From the NCBI GenBank assembly GCA_034432935.1, contig DAOUBD010000082.1, positions 1 through 31,656 of the forward strand: a stretch of 31,656 nucleotides of DNA, written 5' to 3'. Positions 1 to 8,082 of the stretch are shown here, piece after piece (position 1 is the first letter of the stretch; each line of letters opens with the position of its first letter). The translations under genes were made by a program, and so were the position numbers. The notes under the pieces are model-generated. The model ran no database searches. It was given only the letters and a program-made list of their open reading frames with translations, and was not told where the DNA came from. This stretch comes from DAOUAG01 sp034432935 (GTDB lineage Bacteria; Chloroflexota; Dehalococcoidia; SM23-28-2; RBG-16-64-32).

Positions 1-93
1 GACCTCTCGGAGGCCTATCGGCAGGCGATCGAGATGGTGCTGCCGGAGGCTGCGGTGGTAGCCGACAAGTTCCATGTCCTAGCCCTGGCGGGA
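1..93 (+). pseudogene. ISL3-family transposase fragment
   Basis: Frame 1 reads DLSEAYRQAIEMVLPEAAVV followed by ADKFHV, which resembles the DDE-domain core of ISL3-type transposases (an acidic residue, a helix, then a D-x-F-H-V motif). The match is lost after about residue 28, and the frame runs on through unrelated sequence to a stop at 187-189 inside the tRNA. The 5' part lies outside the window. I infer a truncated, inactive copy. The start of the element cannot be judged from here. Confidence 0.6.
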
Positions 94-174
94 CATGCCC
101 CCACAACCTTGACCTGCGGCCCGCGGCCCGCTAGAATTGAGTTGCTCCAGGGGGTGGCAGACCCTCGGAGGCGC

Positions 175-250
175 GGCCCCGTGGTGTAGCGGTTAACATG
201 CCACCCTGTCACGGTGGAGATCGTGGGTTCGAATCCCATCGGGGTCGCCA
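175..250 (+). tRNA. tRNA-Asp (anticodon GUC), CCA encoded
   Basis: A full cloverleaf is visible. The acceptor stem pairs 175-181 with 240-246 (one G-U pair). The anticodon stem pairs 201-205 with 213-217 around loop CTGTCAC, giving anticodon GTC at 208-210. The T-arm contains GGTTCGAATCC. The discriminator is G247 and a genomic CCA follows at 248-250. It lies just downstream of the transposase scrap. Confidence 0.96.
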
Positions 251-343
251 ACCCAGACGATGAACTCCGGCGGCGGGTCGCCCGGGCTCGCCGCCTTCTT
301 GTACGCCCGCCTGCCGGCAACAGCCAACGATAGGAGCGTCCCC

Positions 344-1492
344 ATGCAGCTCACAGAAGCCCAGCGGATGGTCTACGAGACAGCGAAGCGCTTCGCCGAC
401 CGCGAGATCAGGCCCCACCTCAGGGAACGCCGCCACGATGAGGGCTTTCCCATCGAAGTGATGCGCAAGATGGCGGAAGCTGGACTGCTGGGCGGGCCCT
501 TCCCCGAGGAGTACGGGGGAGGCGGCATCGATAACGTTTCCTACGTCCTCGCCTGCGAGGCCATCGGCGGGGCCAGCCCCTCCGTCTTCACCGCCGCCCT
601 CACGGTCCAGCTCTCCCTCGTCGCCACCGCCATCTACGCGTACGGCAGCGAGGAACAGCGGCGGCGCTACCTACCGGAGCTCTTCTCGGCCCGCCAGATT
701 GGCGCCTTCGCCCTCTCGGAGCCCAACGTCGGCTCCGACCCCGCCGCCGCCGAGCTGACGGCCCGGCGCGACGGCGATGGCTGGCTCCTCAACGGCGCCA
801 AGTTCTGGATCTCCAACGGATCCCTGGCCGATATCATCGTCGTCTTCGCTCAGACCAATCCTGGTTCCCGACACAAGGGTATGGCTGCCTTCGTGGTGGA
901 CGGCGCTAGCCCCGGCCTGGAGCGACGGCCCATCGAGGGCAAGCTCGGCCTCCACGCCTCCAACACGGCTGCCCTCTACTTCGATGGGGTCCGCGTTCCT
1001 AAGGAACGGCTCCTGGGCGAGGTTGGGCAAGGGTTCCGGATAGCCCAGACCTCCCTCGAGAGCGGGCGCGTCTCCACGGCGGCTTGCGCGGTGGGCATCA
1101 TCCAGACCTGCCTGGAGGCCTGCATCGCTTATGCCGGCCAGCGCCAGCAGTGGGGGAAACCCATCGGCGGCCATCAGTTGGTGCAAGAGATCGTAGCGGA
1201 CATGGCTACGGACTGCGCGGCCGCCCGCTTGCTGACCCTGGAGGCCGCGCGCCTGAGGGACGAGGGTCTCCCCGCCACCAGGAACGTCGTCATGGCCAAG
1301 AGCTTCGCCACGGAGGCGGCGGTGCGGGCAGCCCGCAACGCCATCGCCCTCCACGGTGGCGTAGGCTATCTGGAGGAGTACCCCGTTGAGGGGCTGCTGA
1401 GGGACGCCATCGGCCTCAGCCTCTATGAGGGGACTACCCAGATACAGAAGCTGATCCTGGGGCGCGACCTCCTCGGCCTGGCCGCCTTCTGA
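344..1492 (+). CDS. acyl-CoA dehydrogenase
   Basis: This is an FAD-dependent acyl-CoA dehydrogenase of 382 residues, a typical length. It introduces the alpha,beta double bond of acyl-CoA and passes electrons to an electron-transfer flavoprotein. FALSEPNVGSDPA is the flavin-contact loop of the middle beta domain. Near the C-terminus YEGTTQIQ carries the likely catalytic base Glu362, in the position used by short- and medium-chain enzymes. I chose ATG 344 because AGGAG at 332-336 lies 7 nt upstream and the protein begins MQLTEAQRM as in the family; an ATG at 260 would add a non-homologous leader. It is a lone gene, convergent with the SbcC-like gene 18 nt away. The substrate (fatty, branched-chain or aromatic acyl) cannot be told from sequence. 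Confidence 0.93.
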   Translation: MQLTEAQRMVYETAKRFADREIRPHLRERRHDEGFPIEVMRKMAEAGLLGGPFPEEYGGGGIDNVSYVLACEAIGGASPSVFTAALTVQLSLVATAIYAYGSEEQRRRYLPELFSARQIGAFALSEPNVGSDPAAAELTARRDGDGWLLNGAKFWISNGSLADIIVVFAQTNPGSRHKGMAAFVVDGASPGLERRPIEGKLGLHASNTAALYFDGVRVPKERLLGEVGQGFRIAQTSLESGRVSTAACAVGIIQTCLEACIAYAGQRQQWGKPIGGHQLVQEIVADMATDCAAARLLTLEAARLRDEGLPATRNVVMAKSFATEAAVRAARNAIALHGGVGYLEEYPVEGLLRDAIGLSLYEGTTQIQKLILGRDLLGLAAF

Positions 1493-1510
1493 GAGGGCCC
1501 CAAGCCTCCC

Positions 1511-4255
1511 CTAAGACGTGGTGCCAGCGGCCGCCCGGTCTAGGATCGAAACGCGATAGTTCTGGTCGCTGGCGGCACGATTTTCCAGCCAGCGGCGCGT
1601 TTCCTCGTCCTTGGTGAAGAGGAGCACCTGCATCTTCTCCGAAAGCCCCAGCAGTAGATCCAGGAAGCTGCCGAGGCGGAGGTCGTCAAGGTCAACCAGC
1701 GGGTCGTCCAAGATAAGCGGGACCGGTTCCTTGAGGCTGCTCATGTACTGAGCCAGGCCAGCCCGCAAGAGCAAGTAGGCCGCCGCCTGCGTCCCCCGGC
1801 TCAGGGCCTCGACGGGCCTGATCTTCCCGTCCTCGGGCGCCTCCACCGTGACATCGAAGGTCGAGGGGTCAACGAAGGCCTTACCGTAGCGGCCGGCTGT
1901 GATCCTGGCTAGGCCATCGCCAAGGAACTGGCCGACGTGGGGTGCGAAGTCCCGGTGAACCTCCTTCATCGCCTCCCCGATGACCTCCCGGGCCGCGTTC
2001 AAGGCCTGGCCGAAAGCCTCCAGCTCCTCGACCTCCCGCCGACGGCGCTCCGCCTCTTCCTCCACATCTGCGCGAGGCGGCAGCCCCTCCAGGGTGGTAT
2101 CGATAGTAGCCTTGAGCCTCTCGACATCCCTTTGCAGGCTCGCCAGATCGTACTGGAGCCCCGCCACATCCCTCTTCAACTGATCCTCGTCCTTATCGCT
2201 GCTGGCGCCCTGAAGCCAAGGCGCTTCCGTCTCCTCTTGCCGGATGAGCCGCTCGCGGTCCTCCAGCATGCGCTCCAGCTCGCGCGGGGATCGGCCCGAG
2301 AGGATGGCCCCGCGCTCCCTCTCGATCTCCGACAGACGCTGCTGCACCTGGGTATACTCCCGCCTTCTCGCACAAGCCTCCTCGAATTCCTGAACCAGGT
2401 CCCCCAGATCTCCCTGCTTGCCCAGCGCCCGATGAAGGAGGGAAGCCAGAGCAGATTCCCGTCCGGCCAGGGTGTCGAGTCCGGCCTGGTGGGCGCTAAC
2501 CTCCTTGCGCAAGGAAGCGATCCCTTGCTCTACGTTTTCGCGTTTCGCGGCGACGGAATCGAGCTGCCGCCGCTCATCCAGCCGTCGCCAGAACGCCGCC
2601 AGAGCCGCCTCGAGATCATCGAAAGTGGGCACTGCCCCTTCAAGGGCCGCCCGCAGCTCACGCTCCGCGCTCTCCAGCTTCGCCGCCGCATCGGCCGCCG
2701 CCGCGGAGGCGTCACGGTAGCTGTTCGCCAGCGGCGCGATCTCCCGGTACCGGTGCCAGAGACGCAACAGCCTGTCGGCCTCCTGCGGGGTGACGTTGGT
2801 CAACCGCCGCGCGCTTTCGCCCTCGGACGCCGCCGCCTGACGGGGAGGACCCGCGCCATCCGGACGGCGTAGGATCCTCCCGATGAGCCAACGCATCGCC
2901 CCTTTCAAGGCCCGCCACAACCAGGCCAAGGCCCGGCCGAAAGCCCTTGCCACGCGAGCAACAGGCCCGGCCTGCGGCGCTCGCGCTAACGCGACCAACC
3001 GTTCAACGTCCTCGGCCGCGAGCCAGCCGATCTCCGCCTCCAGGCGTCCGTGCTCTTCGAGCAGGGGCTCCGCCTGTGGTGCCAGCTCCTCCAGCCGCCG
3101 GCGCGCTTCCTCATGGATGGCACGCTGCGCCCGCCACTGGGTTTCCGACTGCCGCACCTGGGCCTCCCTTTGAACCGGGAACGACCGCAGGTAGGCGAGA
3201 TCCCGTTCCTTGGCGCCAAGTCCGTCTCGCTTCGCCTCTAACTCCCGGATCTCCTTCTTGGCCTCCTCTATCTCCCCACGCCGCTGCTCCAGGCGATGCC
3301 TGTCCTCCTGGATCGTTGCCCACTGCCGCTGAACGTCATCCCTCTGTTCCACCGGGAAGCTGGCCCAGGGAGCGAGGTCCCTTTCCCTTTGCCGCTGCTC
3401 CTCCTCTTCCTGGGCCAGATCCTGCAGGCGCTTGACCCGGTGCTCTAGCGCCTGCCGTTCCGCCGAGAGAAGCAGGTAACGGGCCCGGCGCAGCTCATCT
3501 TCCTTCTCTCTGGCCTCTATCACCCGCTGCTCCAGTTGCCGGGCCTCCTCGGCGACCGCCCTGCGGGCGCTGTCGATCTTGCTGAGATCCGCTATCGCCG
3601 CCTGGTGGGCTGCCTTGGCGATGGCCAGGGGCTTAGCGCGGGCCCGCGGGCCCCCGACTCTCGCTTCGAAGGCCTTCTCCAGCCGGGCCAGCGCGGCCTG
3701 CGCCGAAACGTCCCGGCCAGCGGTATCGGCAAGCCTCACGATGGTCTCACCGATCTCCCTGGCGCTGTCGGCCCGCTCATCTGCCTTGGCCTGGATGGCG
3801 GCAAAGAGGTCCCCGTGGGAGACCAGGGCACAGGCCTCGAAGACCCGCTTGGACATCCCCAGGTGCTGCTGCATGAAAGGCACGTTCCCGTGGCGGCCCT
3901 TGCCGAACCGGTCCGTCACGTCCCTGCCGGTGACGATATCCCACACCGTAGTGGGCACGTCGGGAGAGCCAAAATCCCTGTCTACCCGGTATCTGGCGCC
4001 CTTCTCCAGCTCATACTCCAGGGTACCCCCGTAGGGTCCTCCACCCCACGGAGCGTCCCGCTCCCGTGCCAGATTCTCGGCTTTCAGGGCCCTGTCGCCC
4101 TCGTAGAAGCCGTATAACAGGGCGAGTATGGCCCGTTGCAGGGTGGACTTGCCCGCCTCGTTGCGGCCCCAGAAGAGGTGCAGCCTAGGGGCCAGATCGC
4201 ACTCAAACCTGCCGAGGCAGCCGAAGCCCCGGATCTCCACCCGGGTGATCCTCAC
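1511..4255 (-). CDS. SbcC/YhaN-like SMC-type ATPase
   Basis: This 914-residue ATPase has the Rad50/SbcC/YhaN layout. The N-terminal ATP-binding half has Walker A GRNEAGKST at residues 30-38. Two long charged coiled coils follow (about 210-400 and 510-760). The C-terminal half carries an ABC-signature-like LSRGTQ at 818-823 and Walker B PLILDDPLVDLD at about 846-857. Such proteins tether DNA ends and drive a partner nuclease. No CxxC zinc hook is present at the midpoint. Residues about 436-463 there are instead rich in Trp, Leu, Arg and Lys and look like an amphipathic helix. The GTG start overlaps the stop of the metallophosphoesterase gene by 4 nt (GTGA), so the two are translationally coupled. 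YhaN is the closer comparison; a direct SbcC orthologue is less likely. Confidence 0.85.
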   Translation of the reverse strand: MRITRVEIRGFGCLGRFECDLAPRLHLFWGRNEAGKSTLQRAILALLYGFYEGDRALKAENLARERDAPWGGGPYGGTLEYELEKGARYRVDRDFGSPDVPTTVWDIVTGRDVTDRFGKGRHGNVPFMQQHLGMSKRVFEACALVSHGDLFAAIQAKADERADSAREIGETIVRLADTAGRDVSAQAALARLEKAFEARVGGPRARAKPLAIAKAAHQAAIADLSKIDSARRAVAEEARQLEQRVIEAREKEDELRRARYLLLSAERQALEHRVKRLQDLAQEEEEQRQRERDLAPWASFPVEQRDDVQRQWATIQEDRHRLEQRRGEIEEAKKEIRELEAKRDGLGAKERDLAYLRSFPVQREAQVRQSETQWRAQRAIHEEARRRLEELAPQAEPLLEEHGRLEAEIGWLAAEDVERLVALARAPQAGPVARVARAFGRALAWLWRALKGAMRWLIGRILRRPDGAGPPRQAAASEGESARRLTNVTPQEADRLLRLWHRYREIAPLANSYRDASAAAADAAAKLESAERELRAALEGAVPTFDDLEAALAAFWRRLDERRQLDSVAAKRENVEQGIASLRKEVSAHQAGLDTLAGRESALASLLHRALGKQGDLGDLVQEFEEACARRREYTQVQQRLSEIERERGAILSGRSPRELERMLEDRERLIRQEETEAPWLQGASSDKDEDQLKRDVAGLQYDLASLQRDVERLKATIDTTLEGLPPRADVEEEAERRRREVEELEAFGQALNAAREVIGEAMKEVHRDFAPHVGQFLGDGLARITAGRYGKAFVDPSTFDVTVEAPEDGKIRPVEALSRGTQAAAYLLLRAGLAQYMSSLKEPVPLILDDPLVDLDDLRLGSFLDLLLGLSEKMQVLLFTKDEETRRWLENRAASDQNYRVSILDRAAAGTTS

Positions 4256-5391
4256 CGCCGCCGGACCTCCTGCCCCGCAAAGGCTTGCAGCCCGTACTGG
4301 AGCGCCTTTTCCAGAATCTCCCGCTCTTTTCCTTGGGCCCCCATGATCTTCTGCTCCATCATGCGCACGAAGAGCCCCCGCGTGGTTCGCTCCTGCCGTA
4401 TCTGGTCCAGGTCGAAGGGCGGCTCCGTGCGGTCGGTTATGGGGTCCAGATAGCGGAAGTGCTGGGCGCAGCTAGCCAGAAGCGATTCTGTGTCCAGGTC
4501 GAGCTGCGGGTCCGCCTGGCCCACCAGCGTGACCCGCATGATGGCGGGCGACGGGCCAGGATTGCCCGCCAAAGCGCAGATCGCCTGGCGGACCTTATCC
4601 GAGTGCTCCATCCCCGTTACGTCGATCTCCGCCGTCTCGTATAGGACCTGATTGAACTTCAGGTGTTGGACCGCCACGCCGCCGGGCCCGCACTCCAGGA
4701 GCAGAACGAAGTGGTCGCCCGCTTCTCCGAAGTCCAGCGGCTCGGGGCTGCCTGGGTAACCATATAGCGGCCTTTCCTGGGGCCGCAGCCGCATGTCGTG
4801 GTAGTGCCCCAGAAGGGCAAAGGCCACGCCGGATCTCTTCACGTCCTCCGCCTGGAAAGGACAGTGGGCGGCCTTGCCCTGCGGGACGGCCGACATATCG
4901 GAGGCGTGAACCAGGGCGATGGAGACGCCATCGGAAGGGCTAACCTGGAGCTGCGCCAGCAGGTTTTCCCGCAAATCGGGCCTATCATGGCCCGCTCCCC
5001 AGACCACCACGTCCTTTTCCAGCTGGTACTTCTCCCACCCGGGGCGGGGGAAGATGTGGACGTTGGCCGGCCACGCCATGTTGCGGTACAGCCCATCTGC
5101 CACATACGGGTCATGGTTCCCAGGAGCGACCAGGACAGGCCGGGGGGCCAGCCTTGCGAACTGCTCAGCGATAAAGCGGCCCGTGTCCCGGGTGACCCTC
5201 TCGTGCTCGTATAGGTCGCCGCCCACCGTTAGCGCTGCCGCATCGAGTTCCAGCGCCAGGTCGACGATGCGGCGCAAGGCGTCCCGCAGCTCCTGCCGCC
5301 TCTTGGCTGCTTCGCTGACGGCCATGCCCAGGCCAGCGAAGGAGCGGTCCAGGTGGAGGTCCGAAAAGTGGAGGATGCGAATTCCCGTCAC
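4252..5391 (-). CDS. SbcD/YhaO-like metallophosphoesterase (DNA exonuclease subunit)
   Basis: This is a calcineurin-type metallophosphoesterase of 379 residues and the probable nuclease partner of the ATPase encoded just downstream. Metal-binding motifs are in the usual order: DLHLD at 11-15, GGD at 57-59, GNHD at 91-94, VHASD at 161-165 and GHYHD at 195-199. A C-terminal domain of about 150 residues follows, as in Mre11/SbcD/YhaO. The family trims DNA ends and opens hairpins with Mn2+. GTG 5391 is the first possible start because an in-frame TGA lies 6 nt upstream. The Shine-Dalgarno sequence is weak. A good promoter lies at 5443-5471. It is first in a two-gene operon. Confidence 0.88.
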   Translation of the reverse strand: MTGIRILHFSDLHLDRSFAGLGMAVSEAAKRRQELRDALRRIVDLALELDAAALTVGGDLYEHERVTRDTGRFIAEQFARLAPRPVLVAPGNHDPYVADGLYRNMAWPANVHIFPRPGWEKYQLEKDVVVWGAGHDRPDLRENLLAQLQVSPSDGVSIALVHASDMSAVPQGKAAHCPFQAEDVKRSGVAFALLGHYHDMRLRPQERPLYGYPGSPEPLDFGEAGDHFVLLLECGPGGVAVQHLKFNQVLYETAEIDVTGMEHSDKVRQAICALAGNPGPSPAIMRVTLVGQADPQLDLDTESLLASCAQHFRYLDPITDRTEPPFDLDQIRQERTTRGLFVRMMEQKIMGAQGKEREILEKALQYGLQAFAGQEVRRR

Positions 5392-5442
5392 GGTTCAGGC
5401 CCCGGGATGCTGAAGGCAAGCGCTCCTCGAACGCATGTTTGC

Positions 5443-5471
5443 ATGATAGGTGGCAGGCGACGGGAAATCAA
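5443..5471 (-). promoter_or_regulatory. candidate sigma70 promoter of the SbcD/C-like operon
   Basis: On the minus strand, -35 TTGATT (5466-5471) and -10 TATCAT (5443-5448) are separated by 17 nt. The expected transcript start near 5436 gives a leader of about 45 nt before the GTG at 5391. Confidence 0.5.
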
Positions 5472-5540
5472 GGGCAAAGCGGCGCTAGTTTGTTGATTCC
5501 AGACGCCGGGCTCCTTTCCGCCTGCAGGGCGCCACCCCCA

Positions 5541-5569
5541 TAAAAACAAACAAGGCGCCAGCGGCGCCT
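5541..5569 (-). terminator. candidate intrinsic terminator, minus strand
   Basis: AGGCGCC (5553-5559) and GGCGCCT (5563-5569) form a perfect 7-bp GC-rich stem with a 3-nt loop. Read on the minus strand the stem is followed by a T-rich stretch, TTGTTTGTTTTTA. It would stop leftward transcripts before the sbcDC-like promoter. No minus-strand gene ends next to it, so it may act as an insulator against read-through from 6385-7840. Confidence 0.5.
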
Positions 5570-5700
5570 CGTCTGTCCCCTCCCTTTGGGCCAGCGGCGG
5601 GCTTCAGGCGGCCTAGCCGCTCGCCTAGATGCCCCTATTCTAATGCTTCGTCCGGATGTGTCAAGCGTTCAGCAGCCCTTGGTTAACAAACCTAGGCCTG

Positions 5701-5729
5701 CTGACCGCCATCGTCCTATCGGGTACAAT
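5701..5729 (+). promoter_or_regulatory. candidate sigma70 promoter of DUF59-Rdx operon
   Basis: -35 CTGACC (5701-5706), a 17-nt spacer and -10 TACAAT (5724-5729). Initiation about 7 nt later would fall within AAGGAG (5731-5736). The leader before ATG 5755 would be only about 19 nt. Confidence 0.5.
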
Positions 5730-5754
5730 AAAGGAGAAGTTAGCACTGTGAAAG

Positions 5755-6063
5755 ATGGCTAAAGTGGTCAGCGAAGACGTCGTCATCGAGGCCCTCAAGG
5801 AAGTCTACGACCCTGAGATCCACTACAACATCTATGACCTCGGCCTCGTATACGACGTCTCGGTGGACGACGGCAAGGTGCATATCCTTATGACCCTCAC
5901 CACCCCGGCTTGCCCCATCGGCCCTATGATCATCGAGCAGATCCGCGAGAATCTGATGCTCATTCCCGGCGTCAGCGATGTCGATATCGAGTTCACCTTT
6001 GACCCCATGTGGTCTCCGGATATGATGTCGGAAGAGGCCAAAGCGGACCTGGGCTTCGATTAG
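5755..6063 (+). CDS. DUF59/MIP18-family iron-sulfur cluster assembly protein
   Basis: This 102-residue protein has the single-domain MIP18/DUF59 fold found in SufT, PaaD and eukaryotic MIP18, which help mature Fe-S proteins. The family signature is clear: VYDPEIHYNIYDLGLVY near residues 17-33, then MTLTTPACPIGP with the conserved Cys near residue 53. A short acidic tail (EEAKADLGFD) follows. ATG 5755 is the first possible start because an in-frame TGA at 5749-5751 blocks anything upstream. No strong Shine-Dalgarno lies at the usual distance; AAGGAG at 5731-5736 is 18 nt away. It is followed after 23 nt by the Rdx-like gene and is probably co-transcribed with it. Confidence 0.92.
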   Translation: MAKVVSEDVVIEALKEVYDPEIHYNIYDLGLVYDVSVDDGKVHILMTLTTPACPIGPMIIEQIRENLMLIPGVSDVDIEFTFDPMWSPDMMSEEAKADLGFD

Positions 6064-6086
6064 TCGAACAAAAAGGGGGTTGACTC

Positions 6087-6374
6087 GTGTTGGACCTGAT
6101 GAAGGGCCGCTATCCCGGCAGGATAGCCATAGAGATCGCCTACTGCATCGAGTGAGGGTATCTCCCCCTGGCCGCCTGGATGGCGACCGAGATCTGGCAC
6201 GAGTTCGGCGAAGACGCGCCGGTCACTCTTATACCGGTGGGCGGCGGCCGCCTGGAAGTCTATGCTGGCGGCGACAAGCTGTTCGACCGCAAAGCGGAGG
6301 GCGGAATCTACCCCGAGATGGTCCGCCTGCGCCAGATGAAGGAGCAGATCAGGCGCAAGTTGGAGCGGACCTAG
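6087..6374 (+). CDS. Rdx/SelW-like selenoprotein (in-frame UGA as Sec23)
   Basis: If the UGA at 6153-6155 is read as selenocysteine, a 95-residue protein results, the normal length for the Rdx (SelT/SelW/SelH) family of thioredoxin-like redox proteins. The first strand and active site read IEIAYCIEUGYLPLAAW: Cys20 and Sec23 form CxxU, followed by Gly-Tyr as in SelW. The rest fits the family: a helix, LIPVGGGRLEVYAGGDKLFDRKAEGGIYPEMVRL, then a basic helix. GTG 6087 has AAGGGGG (6073-6079) 7 nt upstream and an in-frame TGA at 6081-6083 bounds the frame. Standard gene callers would start at ATG 6180 and lose the redox centre. The UGA sits exactly at the second redox position and the frame stays intact on both sides, which argues against a random nonsense mutation. 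The Sec insertion genes are not in this window. Confidence 0.85.
6153..6193 (+). promoter_or_regulatory. candidate bacterial SECIS element after the UGA
   Basis: Immediately 3' of UGA 6153-6155, the RNA can fold with CGCC (6173-6176) paired to GGCG (6182-6185) around a 5-nt loop UGGAU, extended after one C-A mismatch by GG (6170-6171) with CC (6187-6188). Below it, AUCUC (6160-6164) can pair with GAGAU (6189-6193). The loop begins 21 nt after the UGA and has G at its second and third positions, which matches the known bacterial SECIS layout. The fold is drawn by eye, not computed. Confidence 0.55.
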
Positions 6375-6384
6375 CGCTCTGGGC

Positions 6385-7401
6385 CTAGTACTCGCGTTCG
6401 GCCAAGAAGCTGAGGGCCTGCCGCAGTTCAGCGGCGGGCTCTGGTTCGAGGGGGAGGGCATCCAGCAGCCGGATGGCGGCATCGCGGTACTCCCGCACGA
6501 TGCCTTCGCAGTAGTCGCGGGCGTTGCACGATTCCAGGGCCCGCAGTACTGAGGCCACGTCTTGTTCGCCCGGTCTCCCGCGCTCGTATCCTTGCCGCAG
6601 CGCGGCTCCCTGCGGTTGGCCAAGGAGGTAGACCAGCGGCAGCGACTTCTTCCGCTGGCGAATATCGGCCCCGGCCGCCTTTCCCGTGCGGCTGGTGGCG
6701 CCCCACATGCCGAGGATGTCATCGCGGGCCTGGAAGGCCACTCCGATCCGGCGCCCACAACGGTCCAGCTCTTCCAGAACCGGCGCTGGAGCCCCGGCCG
6801 CTAGCCCTCCCAGCCTGAGGGCGCAGCCCATGAGGGCCCCCGTTTTCTTCTCCGCCATCTCCAGATAAGCCGGAAGGCCAACGGACTCCTCCGCCTCGAA
6901 GGCGATATCCAGCGTCTGGCCCTCCACCATCTCCAGCGTGGCTGAGTCCAGGACTCGCGCTGCCTCGATCACTGATTCGGGCGGCACCCCGGCCCTCCGA
7001 AGGTCCATTAGCGCTAGGTGGGCGAGGGAGAGCATGGCGTCCCCGGCGTTGATGGCCTGGGCATCGCCCCATATGGCCCAGACCGTGGGGCGGTGCCGCC
7101 GCTGCTGGTCCCGGTCCTGCACGTCGTCATGGATGAGGGAGAAGTTGTGCACCAGCTCCACAGCGGCGGCTGCTGGCAAGGCCCGTTCCGGCCCGCCACC
7201 GGCCGCCTCGCAGGCGAGGAGGCAGAGGCCCGGCCGCACCGCTTTGCCCCCCGCGGCTGCCGGTTGGCCGTCTGGCTCCTCCCAACCCATGTGGTAGCGC
7301 AGCATGCGGTACAGGAGGGCCGGCCCCTCTTTGCGGAGCAGGGAGCGCAGGTACGCCGCCACCGCCTCCTGGTGACGAGTGAGCCCCAGCGGGGCGCCCA
7401 T
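6385..7401 (-). CDS. polyprenyl (geranylgeranyl-type) diphosphate synthase
   Basis: This 338-residue trans-prenyltransferase condenses isopentenyl diphosphate with allylic diphosphates. The first Asp-rich motif DDVQD is at residues 92-96. The second is DDILG (227-231) inside ARDDILGMWG, the variant common in actinobacterial and Chloroflexota-type enzymes, followed by the basic RQRKKSLPL segment. Product length cannot be fixed from sequence; C20 or longer for quinones or lipids is likely. The ATG start is preceded by AGGGGAG that overlaps the end of the YjbQ gene, and the two genes are 1 nt apart, so they form an operon. It is convergent with the Rdx gene 10 nt away. Confidence 0.9.
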   Translation of the reverse strand: MGAPLGLTRHQEAVAAYLRSLLRKEGPALLYRMLRYHMGWEEPDGQPAAAGGKAVRPGLCLLACEAAGGGPERALPAAAAVELVHNFSLIHDDVQDRDQQRRHRPTVWAIWGDAQAINAGDAMLSLAHLALMDLRRAGVPPESVIEAARVLDSATLEMVEGQTLDIAFEAEESVGLPAYLEMAEKKTGALMGCALRLGGLAAGAPAPVLEELDRCGRRIGVAFQARDDILGMWGATSRTGKAAGADIRQRKKSLPLVYLLGQPQGAALRQGYERGRPGEQDVASVLRALESCNARDYCEGIVREYRDAAIRLLDALPLEPEPAAELRQALSFLAEREY

Positions 7402-7402
7402 G

Positions 7403-7840
7403 TTACTCCCCTACGAGGTGGACAACGACCTCACGGTCCCGCCCGTGGTCCAGCTCCACCAGGAAGATGCGCTGCCACCGGCCGAAGACCGGCTGCCCGC
7501 CCACGATGGGCACCGCCTCGCTGGCGCCCAACAGGAGCTGCTGGCAATGGGCATGGGCGTTGGGGCGCTCTCCGTTGTTGGAGAAGGCATGAGCATAGCG
7601 ATTGTGGGCGTAGTCCTCCCGCGGAGGGACCATCTTCTCCAACATCCTCTCCATATCAGAGATGAGGTGCGGCTCCGCCTCGTTTATGCGAATAGCGGCT
7701 GTCGTGTGCTTGGCGAAGATGACGGCGAAGCCGTTCTGAAGCCCCGACTCCCGGGTCAGTTCGATAACCCTATCGGTGATGTCGATGAACTGCGGGCCCC
7801 GCTCTGTGCGGATGCCAAAGGTCCGCGACAAGAACTTCAC
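7403..7840 (-). CDS. YjbQ/UPF0047-family protein
   Basis: This 145-residue protein belongs to the YjbQ (UPF0047) family. Its conserved blocks are all present: AKHTTAAIRINE, NAHAHCQQLLLG and GRWQRIFLVELDHGR. Some members show weak thiamine-phosphate synthase activity, but the in vivo role is not settled. It starts at GTG 7840 with a strong AAAGGAGGAG (7848-7857) 7 nt upstream. It is the first gene of a two-gene operon with the prenyl diphosphate synthase. The 242 nt upstream (7841-8082) hold no gene I can support. Confidence 0.88.
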   Translation of the reverse strand: MKFLSRTFGIRTERGPQFIDITDRVIELTRESGLQNGFAVIFAKHTTAAIRINEAEPHLISDMERMLEKMVPPREDYAHNRYAHAFSNNGERPNAHAHCQQLLLGASEAVPIVGGQPVFGRWQRIFLVELDHGRDREVVVHLVGE

Positions 7841-8082
7841 CCGGGGCTCCTCCTTTCCAGCTCCTGATCCGGGGGGAGCGCCAGGCCGGCGAAGGATCGC
7901 CTCAACCGCTGGCCGCCGCGGCTCTGGCGGCAGGGCAAGGTGCGCGCCCCCGCTATCTGTCGGTACCTGCGCCGCGTCGCGGCGTTGCTTCGCGATCTCA
8001 GCCTCCGGGCTCTAAGGATACCGAGACGGCCCGCCAGCGTCTAGCGCACGCGCCGGCCAATCCTCGCACCACCGCCCGTAGC

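Noticed and set aside
2947..3435. 162-residue plus-strand frame inside the SbcC-like gene
   Set aside because: Antisense shadow of a coiled-coil gene, Pro/Arg/Ala-rich, no start signal.
6080..6388. 102-residue plus-strand open frame over the Rdx gene
   Set aside because: It is Arg/Pro-rich, matches no family and lies in another frame; the read-through frame has clear Rdx similarity and a Shine-Dalgarno.
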